From the NCBI RefSeq assembly GCF_004353825.1, contig NZ_SMNA01000010.1, positions 62,001 to 126,000 on the forward strand: a DNA stretch of 64,000 bases. The letters run 5' to 3'. The position numbers were made by a program, and so were the translations under genes. This document shows, piece after piece, positions 29,346 to 38,015 of this stretch. Origin of the DNA: Occultella glacieicola. GTDB taxonomy: Bacteria > Actinomycetota > Actinomycetes > Actinomycetales > Beutenbergiaceae. The stretch's first letter is position 1. Each line of letters opens with the position of its first letter. The notes beneath the pieces were generated by a model that was not told where the DNA came from, did not search any database, and saw only the letters and a list, made by a program, of their open reading frames with translations.

Positions 29346-29427
29346 TCGGCCATTCTCATCCCGCCCGGGCCCGGAGGGAAATCGGCGGAACATCCACGGG
29401 CCAGACGGCCCGATCGCGCATCGCCAG

Positions 29428-29433
29428 TAGTCT
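29428..29433 (+). promoter_or_regulatory. leaderless -10 element of dgt
   Basis: TAGTCT ends six bases before the GTG start at 29440, so the mRNA probably starts at the start codon. Confidence 0.55.
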
Positions 29434-29439
29434 GAGGCC

Positions 29440-30729
29440 GTGCCGGCCCAACCCCAACGCCTCATCGGAGGCTACGACGCCGCGGACACCGACCGTTGGC
29501 TCGCCGAGCCGGGCAAGTCCGCCGCCCGCAGCCCCTTCGAGCGGGACCGCGCCCGGGTGGTGCACTCCTCCGCGCTGCGCCGGCTCGGTGCGAAGACGCA
29601 GGTGCTCGGCCCCGGCACGGACGACTTCGCCCGGACCCGGCTGACGCACTCCCTCGAGGTTGCGCAGGTGGGCCGAGAACTGGGCAAGTCCCTCGGCTGC
29701 GACCCGGACGTGGTCGACACCGCCTGCCTCGCGCACGACCTCGGGCACCCGCCGTTCGGGCACAACGGCGAGGTCGCACTCGCCCAGGTCGCCGCGGGCA
29801 TCGGTGGGTTCGAGGGCAATGCGCAGACCCTGCGCCTGCTCACCCGGCTCGAGCCGAAGGTGTTCACGCCCGACGGCGTGGGCGTGGGTCTGAACCTGAC
29901 CCGCGCCAGCCTGGACGCGGCCACGAAGTACCCCTGGTCGGCGGCGGACGCCCCGTTGCGGGCGGACGGGACGCCGTCGGGCAAGTTCGGCGTCTACGCC
30001 GGCGACGCCCCCGTCTTCGCCTGGCTGCGCGAGGGCGCCCCGGCGGGCGTGCGGTGCATCGAGTCGCAGGTGATGGACCTCGCCGACGACATCTCCTACT
30101 CGGTGCACGACGTCGAGGACGCGGTGTTCTCGGGCCGGGTTGACCTGCGCCGGTTGGGCGAGGAGTCCTCGCGCGAGCGGATCATCGCCCAGATCCGCGA
30201 CTGGTACGCCCCGCCCCTGTCCGACGAGGTCCTGCTCGCCGCGATGGACGAGCTCGGCTCGCTCGACTACTGGGTGCACCGCTACGACGGCACCCGCCGC
30301 GGACTGGCCGCCCTGAAGGACATGACCAGCCAGCTCATCGGCCGGTTCTGCGACTCCGCCGCCCGGGCCACTCGCGCCACCTACGGCGACGGCCCGCTGA
30401 TCCGCTACGACGGCAACCTGATCGTGCCCGATCACGTCCTCGCCGAGATCACCGTGCTCAAGGGGGTCGCGGCCGCGTTCGTGATGGCCCCGCGCGAGGA
30501 CGACCCGGTGTTCCGGCGGCAGCGCCTCATCCTCACCGACCTGGTCGCGGTCCTGTACGACCGGGCCGAACTGGCGCTCGCCGAGATCTTCGCGGAGGAC
30601 TGGTCCGAGGCAGGAGACGACGACCTCCGGCTGCGGGTGGTCATCGACCAGGTCGCCTCGCTCACGGACCTGTCCGCGCTCCAGTGGCACGCCCAACTGT
30701 GCGGGCCGGACGCGGGCACCGACCTCTGA
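29440..30729 (+). CDS. dgt: deoxyguanosinetriphosphate triphosphohydrolase-like protein
   Basis: The 429-residue HD-domain enzyme has TRLTHSLEVAQ, then the HD pair in LAHDLGHPPFGHNGE, and a further metal-side Asp in MDLADDISYSVHDVEDA. These proteins cleave dNTPs to deoxynucleosides and triphosphate and so limit dNTP pools. The actinobacterial forms are usually annotated as type-2 dNTPases. GTG 29440 is probably leaderless (TAGTCT six bases upstream). It lies 43 bases before dnaG in the same direction, a conserved actinobacterial order linking dNTP control with replication priming. Confidence 0.92.
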   Translation: MPAQPQRLIGGYDAADTDRWLAEPGKSAARSPFERDRARVVHSSALRRLGAKTQVLGPGTDDFARTRLTHSLEVAQVGRELGKSLGCDPDVVDTACLAHDLGHPPFGHNGEVALAQVAAGIGGFEGNAQTLRLLTRLEPKVFTPDGVGVGLNLTRASLDAATKYPWSAADAPLRADGTPSGKFGVYAGDAPVFAWLREGAPAGVRCIESQVMDLADDISYSVHDVEDAVFSGRVDLRRLGEESSRERIIAQIRDWYAPPLSDEVLLAAMDELGSLDYWVHRYDGTRRGLAALKDMTSQLIGRFCDSAARATRATYGDGPLIRYDGNLIVPDHVLAEITVLKGVAAAFVMAPREDDPVFRRQRLILTDLVAVLYDRAELALAEIFAEDWSEAGDDDLRLRVVIDQVASLTDLSALQWHAQLCGPDAGTDL

Positions 30730-30760
30730 GTCGCCGCGCGGGTCCCCGCCGGTTCCGGCT

Positions 30761-30766
30761 TAGACT
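30761..30766 (+). promoter_or_regulatory. leaderless -10 element of dnaG
   Basis: TAGACT is followed by six bases and then the dnaG ATG at 30773. It provides a separate promoter inside the dgt-dnaG gap. Confidence 0.6.
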
Positions 30767-30772
30767 CGGCCC

Positions 30773-32887
30773 ATGGCAGGCCTGATCCGACGCGAGGACA
30801 TCGCCGCCGTCCGCGAACGGGCCCGGATCGAGGAGATCGTCGGCCAGCACGTGACCCTGCGCAGCGCCGGGGTCGGGTCGATGAAGGGCCTGTGCCCGTT
30901 CCACGACGAGCGCACCCCCTCCTTCCACGTGCGCCCCCAGCTGGGCCTGTGGCACTGCTTCGGCTGCGACGAGGGCGGCGACGTCATCTCGTTCGTGCAG
31001 AAGATCGACCACCTGACCTTCACCGAGGCGGTCGAGCACCTGGCCGGCCGGGTCGGTCTGCAACTGCGGTACGAGGACGACGGCGGAGCTAACCGTCCGC
31101 GCGAACAGCCCGGTCGGCGACAACGGCTGATCGAGGCACACCGCCTCGCGGCGGAGTTCTTCGTGGACCAGTTGGCCACGCCGGAGGCGGACACGGCGCG
31201 GGCGTTCCTGGCCGAGCGCGGCTTCGACCGGACCGCGGCGGCCACGTTCGGCGTGGGGTACGCCCCGAAGGGTTGGGACAACCTGACCCGGCACCTGCGT
31301 GGCAAGCACTTCACCGAGGCGGAGCTGACGGCGTCGGGCCTGTTGTCCCAGGGCAACCGGGGCTCCTACGACCGGTTCCGAGGGCGCCTGATGTGGCCGA
31401 TCCGTGACCTGTCCGGGGACGTCGTCGGGTTCGGCGCGCGCAAGCTGTACGAGGACGACCCCGGGCCCAAGTACTTGAACACCCCCGAGACCTCGATCTA
31501 CAAGAAGTCCCAAGTGCTGTACGGGATCGACCTGGCCAAGCGCGAGATCGCCAAGTCGAAGCAGGTCGTGGTGGTCGAGGGCTACACCGACGTGATGGCG
31601 ATGCATCTGGCCGGCGTCCCGACCGCCGTCGCGACCTGCGGGACCGCGTTCGGCACCGACCACATTCGGGTCGTGCGGCGACTGCTCGGTGACACCGCCG
31701 ACGCCGCGGCCGGGGTGATGCTCGCGACCGGCGGGGCCCGCGGCGGCGAGGTGATCTTCACGTTCGACGGCGACGCGGCCGGGCAGAAGGCCGCGTTGCG
31801 GGCGTTCTCGGAGGACCAGCGGTTCGCGTCCCAGACGTTCGTGGCGGTGGAGCCGAGCGGCATGGACCCGTGCGACCTGCGGCAGCAGCGCGGTGATGCG
31901 GCGGTCCGGGAGCTGGTCGGCGGGCGTGAGCCGCTCTTCGAGTTCGCGATCCGGTCCGTGCTGCGGCAGGTGGACCTGAACACCGCCGAGGGCCGGGTCG
32001 CCGGCCTGCGCGCCGGCGTGCCGGTCGTGGCCCGGATCCGGGACCACGCCCTGCGCGGGGAGTACGCGCGCGAGCTCGCCGGGTGGCTCGGGATGGACGA
32101 GGCCTCGGTACGGCGCGACGTGACCCGGGCGGCGCGCAACCCGGCACCGGCCCCGGCGACGGCGGGACGGCCCGGGGTGGACGGCGCCACCAACGGTCGT
32201 GGCCAAAGTGGGGCGCCCGGTGGGCGCGAGGGCGGTGGTGGGTCGCAGGAAGGTCGCGGTGCCTACGGCGGTGGCCGGGACGGTCACGGTGGTCCCCAGA
32301 ACGGGCGGCCGGACGGGCCGGACTCCCGTGGTGGGTTCGCGGGGCCGGGCTCCGAGTACGGCGCGAGCCACCGCGACGACCCGGTGGCACGGCTGGAGCG
32401 ACAGGTCCTCGAAGTGGTGCTGCAACTGCCGCAGTTCGCGTTGGCGACCTCCTTCGACGAGCTCGGCGCGGACACGTTCGTGGTGCCCGCTCACCGTGCC
32501 GTGCATGACGCGATCCGGGCGGCCGGGGGAGTGCGCGCCTTCGGCGAGCTCGCCGCGGACGCCTCGGCCCGCGGCGCAGGCGGGGAGGCCAACGCGCGGG
32601 CCGCCGCGACGTGGAACGAGCAGGTGCGCGAGGCCGCGATCGGTCCGGTCGCAGTGCTCGTCACCGAGCTGGCGGTCGCGCCGCTGCCCGAGGACCGTCC
32701 CGAGGCGCTCGGCGGCTACGCGAAGGGAGTGCTCGTGGCGTTGCTGCGCCTGGGCGTCACCCGGGAGATCGCCGACGCCAAGGGCCGACTGCAACGGATG
32801 GACCCGACCGACGAGACATACGCCGCGACCTTCGGCCGTCTGCTCGAACTGGAGGAACGCCGTCGCTCCCTGCTCAGCGACGCCTGA
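30773..32887 (+). CDS. dnaG: DNA primase
   Basis: The 704-residue primase synthesises RNA primers for replication. An N-terminal CHC2 zinc domain (CPFHDERTPSFHV...HCFGC, residues 40-70) leads to the catalytic core and a Toprim domain with VVVVEGYTDVMAMH and FTFDGDAAGQKAALRAF. A short insert around ATGGARGGEV precedes the Toprim DxD. Between the core and the C-terminal helicase-binding domain (from about residue 535) lies a 75-residue Gly/Arg-rich linker that is longer than usual. The promoter looks leaderless. Confidence 0.95.
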   Translation: MAGLIRREDIAAVRERARIEEIVGQHVTLRSAGVGSMKGLCPFHDERTPSFHVRPQLGLWHCFGCDEGGDVISFVQKIDHLTFTEAVEHLAGRVGLQLRYEDDGGANRPREQPGRRQRLIEAHRLAAEFFVDQLATPEADTARAFLAERGFDRTAAATFGVGYAPKGWDNLTRHLRGKHFTEAELTASGLLSQGNRGSYDRFRGRLMWPIRDLSGDVVGFGARKLYEDDPGPKYLNTPETSIYKKSQVLYGIDLAKREIAKSKQVVVVEGYTDVMAMHLAGVPTAVATCGTAFGTDHIRVVRRLLGDTADAAAGVMLATGGARGGEVIFTFDGDAAGQKAALRAFSEDQRFASQTFVAVEPSGMDPCDLRQQRGDAAVRELVGGREPLFEFAIRSVLRQVDLNTAEGRVAGLRAGVPVVARIRDHALRGEYARELAGWLGMDEASVRRDVTRAARNPAPAPATAGRPGVDGATNGRGQSGAPGGREGGGGSQEGRGAYGGGRDGHGGPQNGRPDGPDSRGGFAGPGSEYGASHRDDPVARLERQVLEVVLQLPQFALATSFDELGADTFVVPAHRAVHDAIRAAGGVRAFGELAADASARGAGGEANARAAATWNEQVREAAIGPVAVLVTELAVAPLPEDRPEALGGYAKGVLVALLRLGVTREIADAKGRLQRMDPTDETYAATFGRLLELEERRRSLLSDA

Positions 32888-32941
32888 GCCGGACGGGTAG
32901 GACTACCCGGTCGCTGCGATGCACCGTCCAGCCGTGGGGCA

Positions 32942-32947
32942 TAGGGT
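32942..32947 (+). promoter_or_regulatory. leaderless -10 element of the Gly/Gln-repeat protein
   Basis: TAGGGT is followed by eight bases and ATG 32956; there is no ribosome-site-like purine run. Confidence 0.45.
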
Positions 32948-32955
32948 TCTGAACC

Positions 32956-34242
32956 ATGAGTGAGAATCCGCCGCAAGGACAGGGCGGCACATCCGACCCC
33001 TCGGGGGAGGGTGGGCAGCCATCGGAGCCGCTCGGAGGAACGCCGCCCGGGGCCGGCCAGTCGTCGCTCCCGCCGGAGGCGTTCGAGGAGACGACGTTGT
33101 ACAACCCGAGTCCGTACGGCGCCGGCTCACAGCCGGGCCCCGGGCAGCAGATGCCGCCGGGCCAGCCTGGATACGGGCAACCGACACCCCCGCCGGACCA
33201 GCCCGGTGCCGGGACGCAACAACCGATGGGAGCACAGGCCATGGGCCAACCTGACTACGGGCAGCAGCCCGGTTACGGGCAACAGCCCGGCGGACAGCAG
33301 CCGGGGTACGGGCAGCAGCAGCCCGGCTACGAGCAGGGCGCACAGCAGCCCGGGTACGGACAGCAGCCCGGCGGACAGCAGCCGGGCTACGGGCAGCAAC
33401 AGCCCGGCTACGGTCAGCCCGACGCGGGCGCCGGTGGCTACGGCCAGTCCAGCGGTGGCTACGGCCAGTCCAGCGGTGGCTACGGCCAGTCCAGCGGCGG
33501 TTACGGGCAGCAGCCCGGCTACGGCCAGCAGCCCGGTGGCTACGGTCAGCCGGGAGGCTACGGGCAGCCCGGCGGTGGCTACGGTGGCGGACAGCCGCCG
33601 CAGGGCCCCAAGCCCTGGTACGCCCAGTGGTACACCTGGGTGGCCGCCGTCGTCATCATCGCCCTCATCGGCGTCGCGGTGTTCTTCGCGACCCGGGGCG
33701 ACGGCGGGGAGGACCCGACCGCCGACCCCACGACGACCAGCGCGCCGCCGACGGACGAGCCGACCACGCAGGAGCCGACGGACGAGCCCACCACCGAGGA
33801 GCCGACCGATGAGCCGACGGACATGCCGACGGCCTCCGGCGACATCATCCCGTTCGGGGAACCCGGCATCATCGGGGACTGGGAGATCACGCTGAGCGAC
33901 TTCGTCCCGGACGCGAACTCCGCGGTCACCGGGGAGGGGTCCGCGCCCCCGCCGGACGGCTTCAGGTACCTGATGGTGCGCGTGAACGCGACCAACACCG
34001 GTTCCGCGGAAGCCACCCTCTGGGAGAGCATCAACGTCGGCTACCTGTCCAACGACGGTGAGGTGTACGGGAGTACCAGCGAGATCGTGCCGGACGACGT
34101 GTTCAGCCTCGATCCGGTTCCGGCCGGTGGCAACGCGTCCGGTAACTGGGGCTTCGAGGTCCCGGTCGCCGACGACGGCCAGGGTGGCTGGGGCATCATC
34201 ATCGACGACGGCACCACGATCTACTTCGACGCGGCGCCCTGA
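32956..34242 (+). CDS. membrane-anchored protein with Gly/Gln/Tyr repeats and DUF4352-like exported domain
   Basis: The 428-residue protein has three zones. Residues 1-215 are low complexity with many QPGYGQQ and SSGGYGQ units. One membrane helix ([17 protein letters not shown], about residue 230) follows, then a Thr/Pro/Glu spacer of repeated [13 protein letters not shown]. The last 135 residues resemble the immunoglobulin-like DUF4352 fold ([31 protein letters not shown]) and lie outside the cell. Function is unknown. Two more genes in this window (37203-37907 and 44570-46591) share this kind of N-terminus. Confidence 0.75.
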   Translation: MSENPPQGQGGTSDPSGEGGQPSEPLGGTPPGAGQSSLPPEAFEETTLYNPSPYGAGSQPGPGQQMPPGQPGYGQPTPPPDQPGAGTQQPMGAQAMGQPDYGQQPGYGQQPGGQQPGYGQQQPGYEQGAQQPGYGQQPGGQQPGYGQQQPGYGQPDAGAGGYGQSSGGYGQSSGGYGQSSGGYGQQPGYGQQPGGYGQPGGYGQPGGGYGGGQPPQGPKPWYAQWYTWVAAVVIIALIGVAVFFATRGDGGEDPTADPTTTSAPPTDEPTTQEPTDEPTTEEPTDEPTDMPTASGDIIPFGEPGIIGDWEITLSDFVPDANSAVTGEGSAPPPDGFRYLMVRVNATNTGSAEATLWESINVGYLSNDGEVYGSTSEIVPDDVFSLDPVPAGGNASGNWGFEVPVADDGQGGWGIIIDDGTTIYFDAAP

Positions 34243-34286
34243 TCGGCATGCCGCAGACGAGGTAACTCCTCGAGTCGAACCACGCG

Positions 34287-34316
34287 GGGCGTGACTCCCA
34301 CCCGGGGGTCGCGCCC
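34287..34316 (+). terminator. terminator hairpin after the Gly/Gln-repeat gene
   Basis: GGGCGTGACTCCC (34287-34299) pairs with GGGGGTCGCGCCC (34304-34316), 13 pairs including two G-U, over a four-base loop, 44 bases after the stop codon. Confidence 0.65.
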
Positions 34317-34405
34317 TGCGGCATGCCCGGGCTGCTCGGTGGTGACCCGCCTCGCCCTGCGTGTGGCGAGCATCACGATCGGGCCCGGCGTCGGCGTACC
34401 CGGAC

Positions 34406-34483
34406 CCGCCGAGACCGCACGTTCGCCCTCGAGACCGACCCTCCTAGGAGCAGGTCTCGGAGGCGAAGGCGCGGTCTCGGCGG
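34406..34483. repeat. 78-base nested inverted repeat
   Basis: CCGCCGAGACCGC (34406-34418) and GCGGTCTCGGCGG (34471-34483) are perfect 13-bp arms. Inside, TTCGCC (34422-34427) pairs with GGCGAA (34462-34467) and GAGACC (34431-34436) with GGTCTC (34453-34458). The centre is the palindrome CTCCTAGGAG (34441-34450). It lies between a terminator and a tRNA gene, in noncoding DNA. It could be a small structured RNA or a miniature repeat element. Confidence 0.6.
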
Positions 34484-34511
34484 TCGGGCCGTGGTGCGGG
34501 CCCGAACTGAG

Positions 34512-34542
34512 AAGGCCCGGAATCACGTGGATTCCGGGCCTT
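34512..34542 (-). terminator. terminator of tRNA-Asn
   Basis: AAGGCCCGGAATC (34512-34524) and GATTCCGGGCCTT (34530-34542) form a perfect 13-bp stem with a five-base loop, starting five bases after the tRNA 3' end on the minus strand. The T-T end of the stem continues as TTCTCAGTT. Confidence 0.75.
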
Positions 34543-34546
34543 GCGC

Positions 34547-34622
<76 letters not shown>

Positions 34623-34685
34623 TCGCGCTGAGAATACTAACAGTCCCGCGGGGGTGCTCCGGCCCGCCGTGGCACCTCGTCCGGC

Positions 34686-35186
34686 TCAGGCATGGAGCCC
34701 GACGGCGGTCCGGATGCGCTTCTCGAGGTCGGCGATCTGGGCCTCGAGAGCCGGGCCGCGGCGCACCTTCCCGGAGGACGTCACCTGGGAGAACAGCTCC
34801 CCGTCCGGCCCCCGCCGGATGGCCGCGCGCAACTGGCCGCCGCCGGCCGCCTTCTCGGTGATCACCTGCACCAGGGAGTGCTCCACCTGTTCCCGGATCA
34901 GCAGCGGGAACCGGGCCGGGACGTCCTCGGTCAGGTCCAGCCGGGTCGGGGCGGCGCCGTCCACCCAGGTCAGGGTCATCGCGTTCGCCTCACCGTCCCA
35001 GTCGCCATGGTCCACGTCCGACCAGGGCCGGTGCAGCACCAGCTCGTCCTCGGTGACCACGAGCAGACCGGCACCGGCGAGCACGGCCCAGCCTCCGCCG
35101 TCGAGCGCCTGGACGAGGAGGGGACGGACCCCGGCGGGCATCTTCCCGGCGGCCGCTGTGGGCAGGGATTCGCGTGATCGAGCCAT
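34686..35186 (-). CDS. conserved actinobacterial protein of unknown function
   Basis: This 166-residue soluble protein contains a beta-rich segment VLAGAGLLVVTEDELVLHRPWSDVDHG that looks like a PH-like or YcxB-type strand-turn pattern, followed by LTWVDGAAPTRLDL. The C-terminal half is helical and ends in a coiled-coil-like ALEAQIADLEKRI. I do not recognise a named family. TAGCGT (35198-35193) lies six bases before ATG 35186, so it is probably leaderless. It stands between two tRNA genes. Confidence 0.75.
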   Translation of the reverse strand: MARSRESLPTAAAGKMPAGVRPLLVQALDGGGWAVLAGAGLLVVTEDELVLHRPWSDVDHGDWDGEANAMTLTWVDGAAPTRLDLTEDVPARFPLLIREQVEHSLVQVITEKAAGGGQLRAAIRRGPDGELFSQVTSSGKVRRGPALEAQIADLEKRIRTAVGLHA

Positions 35187-35234
35187 GCCCTGACGCTAAC
35201 CCAACGCGGGTGCGGATACGCTAGTGCGCCGTCG

Positions 35235-35308
35235 GCCCCAGTAGCTCAGCCGGTCAGAGCAGCGGACTCATAATCCGTCGGTCGTGGGTTCAAGCCCCAC
35301 CTGGGGCA
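35235..35308 (+). tRNA. tRNA with CAU anticodon, probably tRNA-Ile2 (lysidine type)
   Basis: The cloverleaf has acceptor GCCCCAG/CTGGGGC, D-arm GTAGCTCAGCCGGTCAGAGC, anticodon loop CTCATAA and T-arm GTGGG-TTCAAGC-CCCAC, with discriminator A at 35308; the next bases CCT do not complete CCA. CAT could be elongator Met or Ile2. The C4-G69 and C5-G68 pairs are recognition elements of lysidine synthetase TilS, and favour Ile2. It has no initiator-type first-pair mismatch. TACGCT (35217-35222) is a likely -10. Confidence 0.8.
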
Positions 35309-35537
35309 CCTGTCGTCTCCGCTCGAAGCAACGTTTCGGCGTGCCGCCGCCATCGCGTGAGGGTGGTCAGGTCACGGGTGTGGCCGAATCCGTCACCGGT
35401 GCCCTCCGTAGAACGCTCCGAAGGTGCTCGAACCCATGTCCCAAGAATTCTGCGTGCCCGGAGGGGCGAGCCTGTCTGCCCGGAACAGTTCCTCACCGCG
35501 CTGGAGCCGACGCGGGCAGCGGGCCAGCGTGGGCGTC

Positions 35538-36317
35538 ATGGAGCGTGTGAGGACTGGGGTGCGGCCCGACCGGGTTCCGCGCGGCGCCGGTGGTGCCGCC
35601 AGGCTCTCCGAGTTCCCGGACGCGGTCGCGCTGATGCAGAGGGCGTTGGGGAACCGGGGGACGGAGGCCCTGCTCGCGCGCGCCGGCCTGTCGGCCGGGG
35701 CGCGCGCTACCGCGCCTGCGGTGCAGCGCCTGACCGCCGTCGCCGCGAGAAGTGAGGACGCTGAGCCGGATCCGCAGGTGCAGCGCGGCAAGACCACTCC
35801 GCAGACGCGACGTGCCGCCTTGATCAAACGGGGTCTGCTGACCACGACGAGCTTCGGCAAGGGGAGTTTCCCGGTGAAGACTGGGCCGAAGAACGTCCAT
35901 AAGTACAGCAGACACAAGCACGACGGACGCAAGTACTACTTCGCACACGCGAAGAATCGGACCGGGAAGGTCTCAGGGCCTCTCGTCCTCGTCCGCGGTG
36001 GGCGGAGCGCGACGATGAAGGTTCCGAACAAGCGCAAGAGCGACGCGTCCGGCCACCTGATCGCGCACTCGCTCGGGGGCCCGCCGAGGTTGCTGGCGAA
36101 CTACGTCGCGATGAACAGGAAGATCAACTCCGCCGGTGGCGACTGGGGCCGGCTCGAACAGGTCATCAGGGACCGCCTACGGGTCAAGGGCACCAAGTGC
36201 TGGATGTCGGTGCGCCCGGTGTACGGCGCCAACGTCAACAGGCCCACCTCCATCGTCGTCAAGCTCCGGTTCAACCGCAGCCCGCACGTGATGGTGGCAA
36301 CCATCCTCACGCCCTGA
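35538..36317 (+). CDS. nuclease-toxin-like protein with DNA/RNA non-specific endonuclease domain
   Basis: The 259-residue protein has an N-terminal segment ALMQRALGNRGTEALLARAG and two VQR motifs (about residues 62-64 and 81-83). Such QR..GN.A..LL and VQR repeats occur in DUF4157-type cargo proteins of extracellular contractile injection systems. Residues 165-247 match the Endonuclea_NS_2 fold: KSDASGHLIAHSLGG with catalytic His about 173, NYVAMNRKINSAGG with metal-site Asn, and VRPVYGANVNRPTSIVVKLRF. There is no signal peptide. The start is uncertain: ATG 35538 fits the cargo-like N-terminus, while ATG 35436 would add 34 implausible residues. It lies 229 bases after a tRNA gene, a frequent site of acquired DNA. 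Confidence 0.7.
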   Translation: MERVRTGVRPDRVPRGAGGAARLSEFPDAVALMQRALGNRGTEALLARAGLSAGARATAPAVQRLTAVAARSEDAEPDPQVQRGKTTPQTRRAALIKRGLLTTTSFGKGSFPVKTGPKNVHKYSRHKHDGRKYYFAHAKNRTGKVSGPLVLVRGGRSATMKVPNKRKSDASGHLIAHSLGGPPRLLANYVAMNRKINSAGGDWGRLEQVIRDRLRVKGTKCWMSVRPVYGANVNRPTSIVVKLRFNRSPHVMVATILTP

Positions 36318-37202
36318 CCGGATCGCGGTCGCCGAGGCGCGCGGGTGCACCGGCGGCGACTCGGTTGCTCGGCTCGAGTACACCGAACCAGGCCTCTCAA
36401 CGCGGGCGAACCCTCAGCTCCCCATGGACGGAGCCTCGCCACGGAGGGTGAGTCTCGCCCGATCGAGTGAGAACGCGCTCGTGCCGATCATCTGACGCTC
36501 GGGAAGGCGATCATCGACCTCTGGCCCCTCGAACGGCGTCAAGTCGATTGCCGGTCCGCTCTGTGTCGTGGCTGCGCAACTCCCGCGAGCGTTCAACCTG
36601 ACCTCGCGAAGGGTAGTGAGGTGAGGAGGATCGAGCGAGCATCGCGATCGCGAGGGTGCCGTCACTCAGGTCGATCGCTGCGCCCGTGCGGGCCATGGTC
36701 AGGTTGCCTGATTCCAGCTCTTCGACCAATCGATGGCCCGCTTGGGACTCGAAGACGCCGTCCGGGCTGAGGCGGGCTTGACCTCCGGACGGGCGCACCT
36801 CCTCGGCTCGAAGAACTCCTCCAGGAGGCGACTCGCCGGAACGGACCCGCCCACGATCACTGACCTCGAGGGTGGCTTCGCGGGGCGCGGTTCTGCGGCG
36901 CACGGCCGTGTCGCGCCGTGCGATGACACCTTCGCGTGGGCGGAGCGGCGACGAGCGGGTCCAGTCGCTCTCTGCTTCCGGCAGAGCGGTCGGTGTCCCC
37001 GCCCCGGTGAAACCCAGTGGTGCTCGTCCTTACCTGCGACTCGGCCGGCTCCGGCCACGCATCCGTAGGGACCGGGCGACCGGCCCGGTTGTGACAACTC
37101 CCCGGGCCCGACGGGTCGGGCACGGGGAGCGGGACGCGGTGCGGGCACCGGACCAGGCGGGGCGCAGCAGGTCCGGGACCGGCGCCGTAGCCGGCCCGGC
37201 GG
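36318..37202. other. 885-base gene-poor stretch after the nuclease gene
   Basis: No intact gene is supported. Local G+C is around 65% in the part I counted, below the 72% of flanking genes, and codon patterns are poor in all frames. The best trace of former coding is on the minus strand at 36414-36903 (listed separately). No transposase, integrase or second copy of the tRNA end was found. Confidence 0.45.
36414..36903 (-). pseudogene. possible frameshifted remnant gene
   Basis: Two overlapping minus-strand frames read sensibly in succession. The first contains ESGNLTMARTGAAIDLSDG and ends protein-like near 36630. The second continues with HLTTLREVRLN and GPAIDLTPFEGPEVDDRLP to the stop at 36414. 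Losing or gaining one base near 36620-36632 would join them. The family is unknown. A position beside a toxin-like gene would suit an immunity gene or island debris, but that is conjecture. Confidence 0.3.
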
Positions 37203-37907
37203 TCAGCGGATGCCGGCCTGCTGGTCGTACCAGGTGCGGGAACTGTTCACGACCGCCAGTGCGGACGCGATGATCACCCAGACCACGCCGAGGCCGAGCT
37301 GGGCGTCGCTCGAACCGGTCGCGACCGAGACGATGCTCAGCAGCGTGTAGAGCCCGCCCATCACGGCCAGGCCGATGGCGGCGCCCTTCTTCCCGCGCCA
37401 CATCAGCGCGGCGAGCACGATCACCCCGGCGGACCAGAGCAGGAGCACGATCCCCAGGCCCACGACGAGGCCGCCGGCGCCGGGCAGCATCTCGGCCACC
37501 TCGGGGTTGTTCGCGATGGTCCCGCCGAGGATGGCGATCAGGAGGCCGAACAGCACCCCGAGGCCCCCACCGATCCAGCTCAGGATCGCCGACGCCTTGA
37601 CCGTCCCGGGCCGCTCCGGCGGCAGTCCGCCGTAGGGTGCACCGCCGTAGGGGTTGCCGAACTGGCCACCGGGCGCGCCGTACTGGCCCGCGCCGACCTG
37701 GTTCGCGCCGTACTGGCCCGCCGGTGTCGACGGGAACTGTCCGGGGGCCGGCGGCACGGGGGGTGCGCCGCTCGGCTGGCCGTAGCCGCCACTCGACTGG
37801 CCGTAGCCACCGGGCTGTTGACCGTACCCGCCCTGCTGCTGGCCGTAGCCCCCCTGGCCGGGCTGCGGTTCGGGCGGTCCGTACGGGCCTGCGGGTGGGT
37901 TGGTCAC
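37203..37907 (-). CDS. membrane protein with Gly/Gln-rich N-terminus and four-helix core
   Basis: The 234-residue protein starts with about 110 low-complexity residues ([16 protein letters not shown], then Gly/Pro/Gln). Four hydrophobic segments follow (ILSWIGGGLGVLFGLLIAILG, GGLVVGLGIVLLLWSAGVIVLAALMW, AAIGLAVMGGLYTLLSIVSVA, LGLGVVWVIIASALAVV). The core resembles the DUF4064/DUF4190-like membrane proteins common in actinobacteria, with no known biochemical role. GTG 37907 follows AAGGGGA by about five bases. It is divergent from the HD/LuxR gene. Confidence 0.75.
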   Translation of the reverse strand: MTNPPAGPYGPPEPQPGQGGYGQQQGGYGQQPGGYGQSSGGYGQPSGAPPVPPAPGQFPSTPAGQYGANQVGAGQYGAPGGQFGNPYGGAPYGGLPPERPGTVKASAILSWIGGGLGVLFGLLIAILGGTIANNPEVAEMLPGAGGLVVGLGIVLLLWSAGVIVLAALMWRGKKGAAIGLAVMGGLYTLLSIVSVATGSSDAQLGLGVVWVIIASALAVVNSSRTWYDQQAGIR

Positions 37908-38015
37908 GTTCGTTCCCCTTGTGGTCGGTGGTGTGCTGGTCCGGCCATTGTGTCGCATCGGCCCCGGCGGCGGCGGGAACTGGCCGACCGGTCGCCCCCG
38001 TGCCACCGTGGACCC

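Noticed and set aside
29346-29427. Shared promoter with operator between dgt and the GH13 gene
   Set aside because: No inverted repeat or MalR-like CTTGCAAG word was found in the gap.
35420-35475. tRNA-like remnant (TTCGA-type loop, GGG arms) that could mark an integration repeat
   Set aside because: Only a T-loop-like word is present; no cloverleaf and no match to the end of the nearby tRNA.
35424-35537. Longer N-terminus for the nuclease-toxin gene
   Set aside because: Residues before ATG 35538 are Ser/Arg-rich and unlike cargo-protein N-termini; kept as an alternative start only.
38004-38009. CACCGT six bases before ATG 38016 as a leaderless -10
   Set aside because: The hexamer lacks the A2 and T6-rich TANNNT pattern seen at the other sites, so it was not counted.
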